DNA of 56,120 nucleotides from an uncultured Prevotellaceae bacterium (GTDB lineage: Bacteria; Bacteroidota; Bacteroidia; Bacteroidales; Muribaculaceae). Both the position numbers and the translations under genes were made by a program. Positions 38,437-45,649 of the stretch are shown one piece after another. The notes beneath the pieces are model-generated. The model worked only from the letters and a program-made list of their open reading frames with translations. It searched no databases and was not told the origin of the DNA. Position 1 is the first letter of the stretch, and every line of letters starts with the position of its first letter. Where the stretch lies: positions 1 to 56,120 of the forward strand of contig CAMJJG010000011.1 in assembly GCA_946406035.1 (NCBI GenBank). The letters run 5' to 3'.

Positions 38437-38468
38437 CAAAATTACTACATTATACATTATTGCACAAA
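38437..38468 (-). promoter_or_regulatory. Promoter of the hut operon
   Basis: On the minus strand a TTTG -33 box (38465-38468) is 20 nt before the -7 box TAATTTTG (38437-38444), a good match. A 9-bp palindrome TTAATGTTT-TAT-AAACATTAA (38493-38513) sits just upstream of -33 and could be an activator site. The leader is about 48 nt. Confidence 0.75.
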
Positions 38469-38667
38469 TTTTTCCCGCTCAACTTCCCCTTTTTAATGTT
38501 TTATAAACATTAACCATGGGTATCATCGATAGCGTCATTAGGACGTGATCGGCGTTAAAATAGTGCTCATGGAGCAACTGCTATATCATTGCCCTTATTT
38601 GTTGAAAAGAAGCCAAATTTCTAGATTCTCCATTCTCCACCTACCCGTCATGGATGTGATGAACCGC

Positions 38668-39675
38668 TCACAGGTTGATGCCAAGCAGATGGAGGAAACC
38701 AGCCATGCCGTGAGTGTTCTCTATGTTGATCGCGGTGTGTTTGGCAGGCTTGAGGTAATGGACCGATCCGTCGGCGGTAATGTCAAACGCAATCAACTGG
38801 GCGACAAGTTGAAAGATGTTGAGCGGGTCGGTCGTCATGACAAACGAGTCGATGCGTGGCGTTGAGGGACGCTCCAGATTGAACTTGTACAGTCCTAGCC
38901 CTGCTGGATTAAACGTAATCGCGTCACAGCCAGTGCGCAATGCGCAGTAGGCCGCTTGACCGCCGCCCTTGCTGTGGCCGACAATGGTCAGGTTCTTGAC
39001 ACCCAACTCGGCTGCGAGACCTTCGGCAACCTCGGCTGCGCGATCATGCTGGTCGCTGATTCCCACCACCTGACCCAGGTTGGTGAGCCAGTCCTTTACG
39101 TCCTGAGTTCCTGATATGGCGTAGGCATAATGCGGCGTTTCGCACTGCTGCTGGTTGACATACAACATCGCTCTGAGGCCCGATTTGGGGTCGTCGAGGC
39201 GGATGTTATTGTACTCATTGCCCAGGCATTGCCATTGATCGGGCAGAATGCTGTCATACAGGTCCCCATACACGTGAGCAGCCATGCGCACATAGTCGCC
39301 CACAGGCTCGATGTCGGTGTCGTTGTCCGATATCATGCGGGCAATCCTCTTGGCGACGGGGAGGGTGCCCTTGGAGAACCATTTCTTGATATTGGCTAGC
39401 ACCAGCTTGATGTTAATGGTGCGATCAAGGTCGAGGGTTGAAACGCCTTCGGCCAGGTTCGTGTCATCGAGCAAGGGTGCCACCTCATCGATTGCCCGAT
39501 CGTCTTCGGGCTCTATATCGTCAGGACGCTGTAATATCGCATTTACGCCCTCGGCGGGTATGCCGGTTATCTTGCTGTACTCGTCGAGGAATAGATTCAT
39601 TGCCTCTCTTGCCTGGTTTTGGTCATTGAGCCCAATGCGCTTGAAAATATCCAGTTCGTCCATTTCCTTTTTCAT
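38668..39675 (-). CDS. Lipase-like alpha/beta hydrolase (class 3/DUF2974-like), no signal peptide
   Basis: This 335-residue protein has a C-terminal alpha/beta-hydrolase domain. The nucleophile elbow GHSKGG is centred on S235, and a C-terminal histidine is available (H-T-A-I or THG). The YAYAISGTQD and CDAITFNPAGLG segments match Mbeg1/DUF2974-like class 3 lipases. The N-terminal 170 residues are charged and helical. There is no signal peptide or membrane helix, so it acts in the cytoplasm or leaves by a non-Sec route. The substrate is unknown. I use the ATG at 39675, since the frame upstream crosses the promoter. Confidence 0.7.
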   Translation of the reverse strand: MKKEMDELDIFKRIGLNDQNQAREAMNLFLDEYSKITGIPAEGVNAILQRPDDIEPEDDRAIDEVAPLLDDTNLAEGVSTLDLDRTINIKLVLANIKKWFSKGTLPVAKRIARMISDNDTDIEPVGDYVRMAAHVYGDLYDSILPDQWQCLGNEYNNIRLDDPKSGLRAMLYVNQQQCETPHYAYAISGTQDVKDWLTNLGQVVGISDQHDRAAEVAEGLAAELGVKNLTIVGHSKGGGQAAYCALRTGCDAITFNPAGLGLYKFNLERPSTPRIDSFVMTTDPLNIFQLVAQLIAFDITADGSVHYLKPAKHTAINIENTHGMAGFLHLLGINL

Positions 39676-39695
39676 GAATTGATGATTAATTGTTG

Positions 39696-39703
39696 CAAAT
39701 ATA
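39696..39703 (-). promoter_or_regulatory. Promoter -7 box of the lipase-like gene
   Basis: On the minus strand this reads TATATTTG followed by CA, about 20 nt before the ATG. No clear -33 box is seen. Confidence 0.55.
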
Positions 39704-39748
39704 CTTGCTTTTTTGGGGAGAATGGTGTGATGGTTGGCGGTTTTTTTG

Positions 39749-39756
39749 TAAGTTTG
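39749..39756 (+). promoter_or_regulatory. Promoter -7 box of the small-lipoprotein/ispA/tatD operon
   Basis: TAAGTTTG followed by CG lies 18 nt before the ATG at 39775, leaving a leader of only about 11 nt. Confidence 0.55.
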
Positions 39757-39774
39757 CGCCAAATATTCGGAATC

Positions 39775-40089
39775 ATGAGACATTTACTGTATATCGTGGC
39801 AGTGGTGGCGGTGCTGATGGGCGGTTGTGCCGAGAAGAAGTCCCCGCTCGACGCCGAGGCACGTGACAGCGGCATGAGGGCCGCAGCGGCGCTGGTGGCG
39901 GTCGATCACACCGATACGATGGCGATGGAGCGTGCCGTGATGGACGCCAAGGCCAAGCAGAGCAAGTATGCCTTGCAGCGCGACTCGGCGGCGGTTCGTG
40001 CGTTTGACGAGGCCTTCCGTGCCTATCTCAAGCAGAAAGATAAGCCATTATATCACTCGATTTTCCCCGAGCACGAGAAACAACGATGA
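39775..40089 (+). CDS. Small lipoprotein of unknown function (first of a coupled pair)
   Basis: This 104-residue protein has a lipoprotein signal peptide ending in LMGGC (Cys18). A charged, mostly helical mature part follows, with repeated Ala/Asp/Lys and no recognised domain. The frame is open further upstream, but the promoter and the signal peptide fix the start at 39775. The last codons overlap the next gene's ATG (ATGA), so the two are translationally coupled. Both are short lipoproteins with similar helical composition, perhaps distant paralogues. Confidence 0.75.
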   Translation: MRHLLYIVAVVAVLMGGCAEKKSPLDAEARDSGMRAAAALVAVDHTDTMAMERAVMDAKAKQSKYALQRDSAAVRAFDEAFRAYLKQKDKPLYHSIFPEHEKQR

Positions 40090-40745
40090 AGAAGTTACCC
40101 TTGATATTGATGGGCCTGATGATGCTGTTGACCGCTTGTAGCGAGGCCAGCAAGCGGGGTGATGCGGCAGGACGGGCATTCCTGGCCGCGTGGGGCGACA
40201 CGGCAGCGATGCGCCAGGCGGTGCAACGCTTCAACGCCCTGCGCGACGATAGCCTGAGCTGGCCCTGGGAGGTAAAGGCGGCCAACCGCGCCTTTACCGA
40301 GCCGTTGCTGGCCGATGGCCGCGACTCGCTGTTCCAGGCGGCCAACGTGATCGTGTTGTCGCCCACCGAACTGGCTCAACGCAAGTGCCAGACGATGGTC
40401 GAGGTGCTCATGCGGCATGAGGACGAACCCGACTCGGCCGCCGACCACCTGTCGCTCATCCACTGGCTGTGCGACGTGTTTGGATATGTGCGTCATGCCC
40501 AGGTGTTTGACAGCACGTTGCAGGCGTCGGTCGATAAACTGTCGATTCACGAGCAGATGCTCGTGTATGCCCAGGCGTCGCGTCCTGCTGCCCTGGGTGC
40601 CGCGCTGGCCGATGACGCTAACCAGCCCCATGCCGACATGGCCGACATCAACACCCGCATCAACGAGTTGCGTGGCATCTACACCGACGAGGATTACAAG
40701 ACATTTGAGGCCGCCTACAAAGCCGCCTTGAAGAAAAAGAATTAA
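40086..40745 (+). CDS. Lipoprotein of unknown function (second of a coupled pair)
   Basis: This 219-residue protein has a lipoprotein signal peptide ending in LLTAC (Cys18). The mature part is helical, with segments such as MRQAVQRFNALRDD and INELRGIYTDEDYKTFEAAY. I recognise no family. It overlaps the preceding lipoprotein gene by 4 bp and precedes the polyprenyl synthase by 8 nt. Both lipoproteins are probably coexpressed with isoprenoid synthesis, but no link in function can be shown. Confidence 0.78.
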   Translation: MKKLPLILMGLMMLLTACSEASKRGDAAGRAFLAAWGDTAAMRQAVQRFNALRDDSLSWPWEVKAANRAFTEPLLADGRDSLFQAANVIVLSPTELAQRKCQTMVEVLMRHEDEPDSAADHLSLIHWLCDVFGYVRHAQVFDSTLQASVDKLSIHEQMLVYAQASRPAALGAALADDANQPHADMADINTRINELRGIYTDEDYKTFEAAYKAALKKKN

Positions 40746-40753
40746 CGATAATT

Positions 40754-41719
40754 ATGAAATCATTCCAAGAGTACCTAGAACTGGTCAATCAGTCGATTGA
40801 AGCCATCCCTTATCCCGACTCTCCCTCACAACTCTATGAGCCCATCGCCTATCACATGGCCCTGGGAGGCAAGCGCATACGCCCCGTGCTGGCGTTAATG
40901 GCGTGTGATGCCATGGGGGGCGACCCGTCGATAGCCATCGATGCCGCTGTGGGCCTGGAGATGTTCCACAACTTCACGCTGTTGCACGACGACGTGATGG
41001 ACAACGCCGACGTGCGTCGCGGCAAGCCCACCGTGCACCGTCGCTGGAACGACAACACGGCTATCCTGAGCGGTGACACAATGTTGACGATTGCCACCCA
41101 GTATATCGCCCGCTGTGACAACAGGCAAGTGATGGACCTGTTCAACAAGACGGCCATCGAGATCTATGAGGGCCAGCAATGGGACATGGACTATGAGCAC
41201 CGTAACGACGTCTCCGTCGATGAGTATATCAACATGATCAGGCTCAAGACCTCGGTTCTGCTGGGCTGCGCCCTCAAGATGGGAGCCCTCATTGCCGATG
41301 CCGACGAGCAGCAGGCCGACACGCTCTATGAGGCCGGCGTGAACATGGGACTGGCATTCCAGCTCACCGACGACATGCTCGACGTGTGGGGCGACCCCGC
41401 GACATTTGGCAAGGAGATTGGCGGTGATATCATGAATAACAAGAAGACCTATCTGCTCATCAATGCCATGCGTCTGGTCCAGGGTGATGATGCCGACGAG
41501 CTGCGGCATTGGCTCAACGACCCCTATGCCACGCGTGACAACAAGGTGCCTGCAGTGACAGCCCTGTATGAGCGCCTGGGTGTGCGGCAGATGGCTCAGG
41601 ATGCGATCACTCACTATAACGACCTCGCCGTGACTGCCTTCAACCGGCTCAAGATCCGCGACGAGGATCGCAATGCCTTTATCAACCTGACCAATCGCCT
41701 GGCTGGCAGGAAGTATTAA
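40754..41719 (+). CDS. ispA: Short-chain polyprenyl diphosphate synthase (FPP/GGPP synthase type)
   Basis: This enzyme adds isopentenyl diphosphate units to allylic primers. The 321-residue protein has the first aspartate-rich motif as DDVMD at 79-83 with LLH before it, and the second motif DDMLD at 206-210. It also has GGKRIRP at 38-44 for diphosphate binding. The short first motif, with no large residue insertion, is of the bacterial FPP/GGPP type. The exact chain length is not decided. Confidence 0.92.
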   Translation: MKSFQEYLELVNQSIEAIPYPDSPSQLYEPIAYHMALGGKRIRPVLALMACDAMGGDPSIAIDAAVGLEMFHNFTLLHDDVMDNADVRRGKPTVHRRWNDNTAILSGDTMLTIATQYIARCDNRQVMDLFNKTAIEIYEGQQWDMDYEHRNDVSVDEYINMIRLKTSVLLGCALKMGALIADADEQQADTLYEAGVNMGLAFQLTDDMLDVWGDPATFGKEIGGDIMNNKKTYLLINAMRLVQGDDADELRHWLNDPYATRDNKVPAVTALYERLGVRQMAQDAITHYNDLAVTAFNRLKIRDEDRNAFINLTNRLAGRKY

Positions 41720-41742
41720 GGCCAACAGATGAGCCACCAGCT

Positions 41743-42513
41743 ATGATTGACAGTCACAGCCACATCTATTGCGACGCGTTTGACGAGGACCGCGACGCGG
41801 TCATCGCCAGGTCGCGTCAGGCCGGTGTGCGCCACATCATTCTGCCCAACGAGAATGTGGAGAGCGTCGCCCGCCTGGCAGCGTTACACGAGCGGTATCC
41901 CGACTATGTCTCGATGACGTTGGGACTGCACCCCGAGGACGTTCATGACGACTATCTCGCGGCACTTGGGGCGATGCGTCCCATGCTCGACCGTTATCCC
42001 ATCGTGGCGATAGGGGAAATAGGCATCGACCTGTACTGGGACAAGACCTGGCGCGACCAACAGCGCCACGCCCTCGACATCCAGCTGCACTGGTGCCACG
42101 AGCGCGACTTGCCGTTCATCATCCATTGCCGTGAAGCCCTCGACGACATCCTGGATGTCATTGACCATCTGGATTGCCCGGTGCCACGCGGGGTGTTCCA
42201 CAGTTTCACGGGCACGCCCGATGAGGTCGAACGCATCCGTGAGCGGGGGGACTTCTACTTCGGCGTGAACGGCATCGTCACGTTCAAGAAGAGCGCCGTC
42301 CCCCAGTTGCTGCCAGTCATCGGCCTTGACCGCCTGTTGCTCGAGACCGACTCTCCCTATCTGGCCCCCGTGCCTAATCGCGGCAAGCGCAATGAGAGTG
42401 CCAACATTCCCTATATCAACGACTTTGTCGCTCAAGCAATGGGCGTGAGCCCACAAGAGGTGAGTGCCGCTACCGATCGCAATGCGGCAACCTTGTTTGG
42501 AATTAATTTTTAA
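41743..42513 (+). CDS. tatD: TatD-family metal-dependent hydrolase
   Basis: This 256-residue TIM-barrel hydrolase has the metal-binding HSH (H5, H7) at the N-terminus, GEIGIDLYWD, IHCREA, HSFTG and ETDSPYLAPVP. Members are DNases or 3'-5' exonucleases, and some act in D-aminoacyl-tRNA deacylation. It is the last gene of the lipoprotein-ispA-tatD run. Its stop codon is inside the stem of a terminator-like hairpin. Confidence 0.93.
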   Translation: MIDSHSHIYCDAFDEDRDAVIARSRQAGVRHIILPNENVESVARLAALHERYPDYVSMTLGLHPEDVHDDYLAALGAMRPMLDRYPIVAIGEIGIDLYWDKTWRDQQRHALDIQLHWCHERDLPFIIHCREALDDILDVIDHLDCPVPRGVFHSFTGTPDEVERIRERGDFYFGVNGIVTFKKSAVPQLLPVIGLDRLLLETDSPYLAPVPNRGKRNESANIPYINDFVAQAMGVSPQEVSAATDRNAATLFGINF

Positions 42514-42535
42514 TCATCTGTTATTCAGATGATTA
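42511..42535 (+). terminator. Terminator hairpin overlapping the tatD stop codon
   Basis: A perfect 10-bp stem (42511-42520 with 42526-42535) with loop TTATT starts at the TAA stop codon itself. It is followed by TCTTATAATTGT. Confidence 0.6.
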
Positions 42536-42568
42536 TCTTATAATTGTAATAATTTTCACTAAAAAGTG

Positions 42569-42598
42569 TTGCCAGTTCGGGAAAAAGCAGTACCTTTG
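42569..42598 (+). promoter_or_regulatory. Promoter of the SRP RNA
   Basis: TTG (42569-42571) and TACCTTTG (42591-42598) are separated by 19 nt, the preferred Bacteroidota spacing. Initiation falls at about 42604, the first base of the RNA's closing stem. Confidence 0.85.
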
Positions 42599-42603
42599 CA
42601 GCC

Positions 42604-42700
42604 GGGTAAGTCCTACACGGCCAGCTCCCTCCCAATCCCCCAGGTCTTGACCGAAGCAAGGGTAACGAGGTCGTAGCGGCGCGCTGTAGCTCACTTGCCC
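42604..42700 (+). ncRNA. ffs: Signal recognition particle RNA (4.5S, small bacterial type)
   Basis: The two ends pair (GGGTAAGT with ACTTGCCC, then CTACA with TGTAG) into a rod of about 97 nt. The conserved domain IV core is visible in the middle as CCAGGTC-TTGA-CCGAAGCAAGG, followed by GTAA. This matches the pattern CAGGTC...GGAAGCA of SRP RNAs, with a tetraloop variant. The RNA binds Ffh for co-translational targeting of membrane proteins. It has its own promoter and ends in T7. Confidence 0.85.
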
Positions 42701-42707
42701 TTTTTTT
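42692..42707 (+). terminator. T-run terminator of the SRP RNA
   Basis: The closing stem of the RNA is immediately followed by seven T (42701-42707), so the mature stem probably doubles as terminator. Confidence 0.7.
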
Positions 42708-42726
42708 GTACCCCTATCTAACATAG

Positions 42727-42786
42727 TGTTTAAAGGATAATGTTTAAAGAAGCGCCAGCATTCCATTAAACATTATCCTTTAAACA
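42727..42786. repeat. Perfect 21-bp inverted repeat between SRP RNA and the phosphodiesterase gene
   Basis: The arms 42727-42747 and 42766-42786 match perfectly around an 18-nt loop. It lies 27 nt after the minus-strand phosphodiesterase stop codon. It is AT-rich and lacks a T run on either strand. A terminator or 3' stabiliser is likely, and a short mobile-element remnant is the alternative. Confidence 0.65.
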
Positions 42787-42813
42787 TTTTGCACGCACGA
42801 TAGTGCGTTAATC

Positions 42814-44016
42814 TCACCGCAGCATGTCGCGTACCTCGTCAAGGGTGCCATCGTTGGGCGATGGTGTCACGCCCAGCAGGTAGCACAGTAGCGGGTAGAT
42901 GCACACGTTGCGGAAACGGTCGACTTTCTCATAACCCACCTTGAAGTCGGGGCCCACAGCACGGAAACCCACCTGCATGTCGGCGGCTGTGTGGTCAAAG
43001 CCGTGGCTGCCGCGCTGTTTCATGCTCGGCTTGTCGGCAAACAGCCAGCCCACGTCGGGCATCACCACGACGTCGCCCATGTTCTTGTTGGTGCCATAGC
43101 CCAGATAGGCGGGAATATCGGCTTTTTTCCATGCTCTCACGTGATCCACCCTTTGCAACGCGTCACATATCGAGTCGATGTATTGTGGCGCGCTGGCATA
43201 GATCAGAGTGGGGTAGTCGTTGCAGAAACGGGTGTACCAGTGCCGCGGCAGCACGTCATCGATATCTACAAAGCGCTTGGGGTCAACGCTTGTCATGCCG
43301 TGGTCGCCGGTAATGATGAGGTTCACCTTGTCGGCAATGGGCAGCATCTGGATGCGGGTCCACATCAGGCTCAACAGGCGGTCCATATCTTCCATCGCGC
43401 GGCGCGTCAAGCGGTGCAGCGGGCCATAGTTGTGTCCACTGCGGTCTGGCTCCTCAAAGTAGGCCATCACCAGGTGGGGACGGTCTTTCTCGGGCAGCTT
43501 GAGCAGGCGCAGGATCTCGTCAACACGCTCCTCATAGTCCAGTTGCTGCGTCTGGTAGTCACGCCAGTAGGTGGGATGCTCGTCGTTGATAGCCACATCA
43601 CTGCCCACCCAGAAGACGGTCGCCGTCTTCACGCCCTGGTGCTTGGCCGTGAGCCACACCGGGTCTCCGCCGTAATAATAGCCCTTGCTGCGCGTGTTTT
43701 TGTTGCCCAGCGAGAATTCCACACCGCGCTCCCGATCCCAGAAGGTGTTGGCAATGATGCCGTGATGGTCGGGCGTGAGGCCCGTGGCCAGCGTGTAGTG
43801 GTTGGGAAAGGTCTTGCTCGGGAACGACGGCTGCATCACAGCCTTGACGCCCTCGCGCGCCAGTTGCTGCATGAACGGCACGTCATAGGTGTCCAGGTAG
43901 TCCCACCTGAGCCCGTCAAGCGAGATGATGACCGTGTAGTTGTCGCGCCCGGCCGCCCATGCATGATGCCACGGCAGCACAGCGAGCAGTGTGATCAGTA
44001 ACAATAGTTTTCGCAT
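42814..44016 (-). CDS. Secreted alkaline-phosphatase-superfamily enzyme (nucleotide pyrophosphatase/phosphodiesterase, NPP)
   Basis: This 400-residue protein has a signal peptide (about 1-21). It carries the NPP-family active site: D34 in IISLDGLRWDYL, the nucleophile T69 in SFPSKTFPNHYTLATGL, DHHGI, then ITGDHGM and HGFDH for the two zinc ions. Such enzymes cleave nucleotide or sugar-nucleotide pyrophosphates, or phosphodiesters, outside the cytoplasm. It is downstream of the BACON/OB-fold lipoprotein and the receptor gene. I took the ATG at 44016, because the frame further upstream runs through the terminator-like hairpin at 44048. Confidence 0.87.
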   Translation of the reverse strand: MRKLLLLITLLAVLPWHHAWAAGRDNYTVIISLDGLRWDYLDTYDVPFMQQLAREGVKAVMQPSFPSKTFPNHYTLATGLTPDHHGIIANTFWDRERGVEFSLGNKNTRSKGYYYGGDPVWLTAKHQGVKTATVFWVGSDVAINDEHPTYWRDYQTQQLDYEERVDEILRLLKLPEKDRPHLVMAYFEEPDRSGHNYGPLHRLTRRAMEDMDRLLSLMWTRIQMLPIADKVNLIITGDHGMTSVDPKRFVDIDDVLPRHWYTRFCNDYPTLIYASAPQYIDSICDALQRVDHVRAWKKADIPAYLGYGTNKNMGDVVVMPDVGWLFADKPSMKQRGSHGFDHTAADMQVGFRAVGPDFKVGYEKVDRFRNVCIYPLLCYLLGVTPSPNDGTLDEVRDMLR

Positions 44017-44047
44017 ACGATATGTGAGTGATTTGTGTTTGGTAAAA

Positions 44048-44078
44048 AGGGGGAATACCCATGCAGGATACTCCCCCT
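44048..44078 (-). terminator. Terminator-like hairpin between the BACON lipoprotein and NPP genes
   Basis: A 10-bp stem with one G-T pair (44048-44057 with 44069-44078) is followed on the minus strand by TTTTTACC. It should end or attenuate the receptor-lipoprotein transcript before the phosphodiesterase gene. Confidence 0.65.
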
Positions 44079-44108
44079 GTTTATTTGACGGTGTACTGTA
44101 CCAGTGGC

Positions 44109-45626
44109 TTACTGGGCCTTCTCGTGCGAGAAGTAGATACCGTTGGCCAGCTGCGGAGTACCGTTGTAGGTGCTCTTCACGCCAATCACGCTCAACTTGT
44201 CGCCTACTACGATGCCGGCGGTCTCCAGCCAGTTCTTGCGGTTGTCGCCAGTAGCGCCCCAACCGGGATAGCAGCCATAGACGTAAACGCTGTTGGTCTC
44301 ATCCTCTAGGTAGAGGTTACCATAGGTGGGGTTAGCCACCTCGGTGATGGTACCGGTCAGCATGTAGTAAGTGTTGGGATCATCCTCCTTGTCGAGGAAC
44401 TCGTCGATGCTCAGCTGGGTCACGGGAATAACGTTCTCGAGAACGGCGCCGGTCATCTGGGCATCGCCCTTATACTCGCCGCGCTTGCCCACGAGGGTTA
44501 CCACGTCACCAGCCTTCAGGCCAGCAGCCTCAAAGTCGCCCTTGGCGCCAATGCCGTAAACATAGGTCTCACCCGACCAGTCGCGGATGTACACGTTACC
44601 ATAGGTGGGGTTGGCCACGCGGCTGATCACGCCAGTGATGCGATACTGGGTATCGCCCACGGGGGCTGCGAGGAACTCGGCTACGGTAGCGGCCACAATC
44701 GAGCCCTTCTGGTAGATGGTAGCCTGGGCGGTGTATTCCACGCCATTGTCGTCGGTTGTCTTGAACACAACGGTAGTGCTGCGGTCGCCACCGGCGTTAG
44801 CGTTGGCATGGAAGGTTACCACGGGCTCAGCGCCACCGGTTACCGAAACGATACCCAGCCAGCTCTTGGCCTCCTCGGGAATCTCTACCGAGATGCCGTT
44901 GGCGGTCTTGCAGGTCAGGTTCACGGACACGTTACCGCCCTCGACGGGGATAGTGGCATCCTCGGGGTCATAACCCTCGACCTTGACCAGCGACTTCTGG
45001 ATATTGATGACAGTCACGTTAACGAGCTCAACAGTTCCGTTATAGATCTGCTTGGGGCCCTCAACAGTGATGATATCACCCACCTCGATACCAAGACTCA
45101 GGAAGTTCTTTTCCTTACCACTCTTGTCAAGCGTGCCATAGATATACACCTCGCCGGTCTCATCTTGGATATACAAGTTACCATAGGTTGTGTTATTGAT
45201 ACTTGTCACGGTACCGGTCACGCGATAGGTCTTGCCCTCGGGACCTTCATTGACCTCGGCACATGTGGCCTCGCTCACGGTAGCCAAGCCCTGAATCACG
45301 TTGATGGTCTGCTTCTTGTCGGCGCAAGCGACATGAAGAACAGCGGTGCGGCCGTCGATAGTAGCGGGAGCAGAGAAGGTCACCTTGGTCTCACCAGCTC
45401 CACCAGCCATCGGGCTGATGGTCAACCAAGCGGGAAGTTCGGCCTCGTCAAATGACCAGGCTTCCTTGGCATTGATCGTGATGGTGTTTGAGCCACCGTT
45501 CACATCAAGGCCCACATAGGAAGATGAAACCTGAATCTCATCGAGCAAAGTCAACGCATCGTCATCAGAGCAAGCCGACAACAGGGCGACCAGTGCAAAA
45601 AACGAAATAAAATATCTGAGTTTCAT
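44109..45626 (-). CDS. Surface lipoprotein with BACON domains and three OB-fold-like repeats
   Basis: This 505-residue lipoprotein has lipobox LLSAC (Cys19). The order is BACON (about 25-115), OB-fold-like repeat 1 (about 125-215), a second BACON-like domain (about 220-310), then repeats 2 and 3 (about 325-405 and 410-500). The repeats share the pattern Y-R-V-T-G-x-V-T-x-I...P/T-T-Y-G-N-L-Y-I-x-D-E-T-G-x-V-Y-V-Y-G. OB repeats of this type bind oligosaccharides or nucleic acids. It lies 23 nt downstream of the TonB-dependent receptor, in the place of a ligand-binding partner. The ligand is unknown. Confidence 0.82.
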   Translation of the reverse strand: MKLRYFISFFALVALLSACSDDDALTLLDEIQVSSSYVGLDVNGGSNTITINAKEAWSFDEAELPAWLTISPMAGGAGETKVTFSAPATIDGRTAVLHVACADKKQTINVIQGLATVSEATCAEVNEGPEGKTYRVTGTVTSINNTTYGNLYIQDETGEVYIYGTLDKSGKEKNFLSLGIEVGDIITVEGPKQIYNGTVELVNVTVINIQKSLVKVEGYDPEDATIPVEGGNVSVNLTCKTANGISVEIPEEAKSWLGIVSVTGGAEPVVTFHANANAGGDRSTTVVFKTTDDNGVEYTAQATIYQKGSIVAATVAEFLAAPVGDTQYRITGVISRVANPTYGNVYIRDWSGETYVYGIGAKGDFEAAGLKAGDVVTLVGKRGEYKGDAQMTGAVLENVIPVTQLSIDEFLDKEDDPNTYYMLTGTITEVANPTYGNLYLEDETNSVYVYGCYPGWGATGDNRKNWLETAGIVVGDKLSVIGVKSTYNGTPQLANGIYFSHEKAQ

Positions 45627-45649
45627 AATATTGTCTTAGTCTTTAGGAA

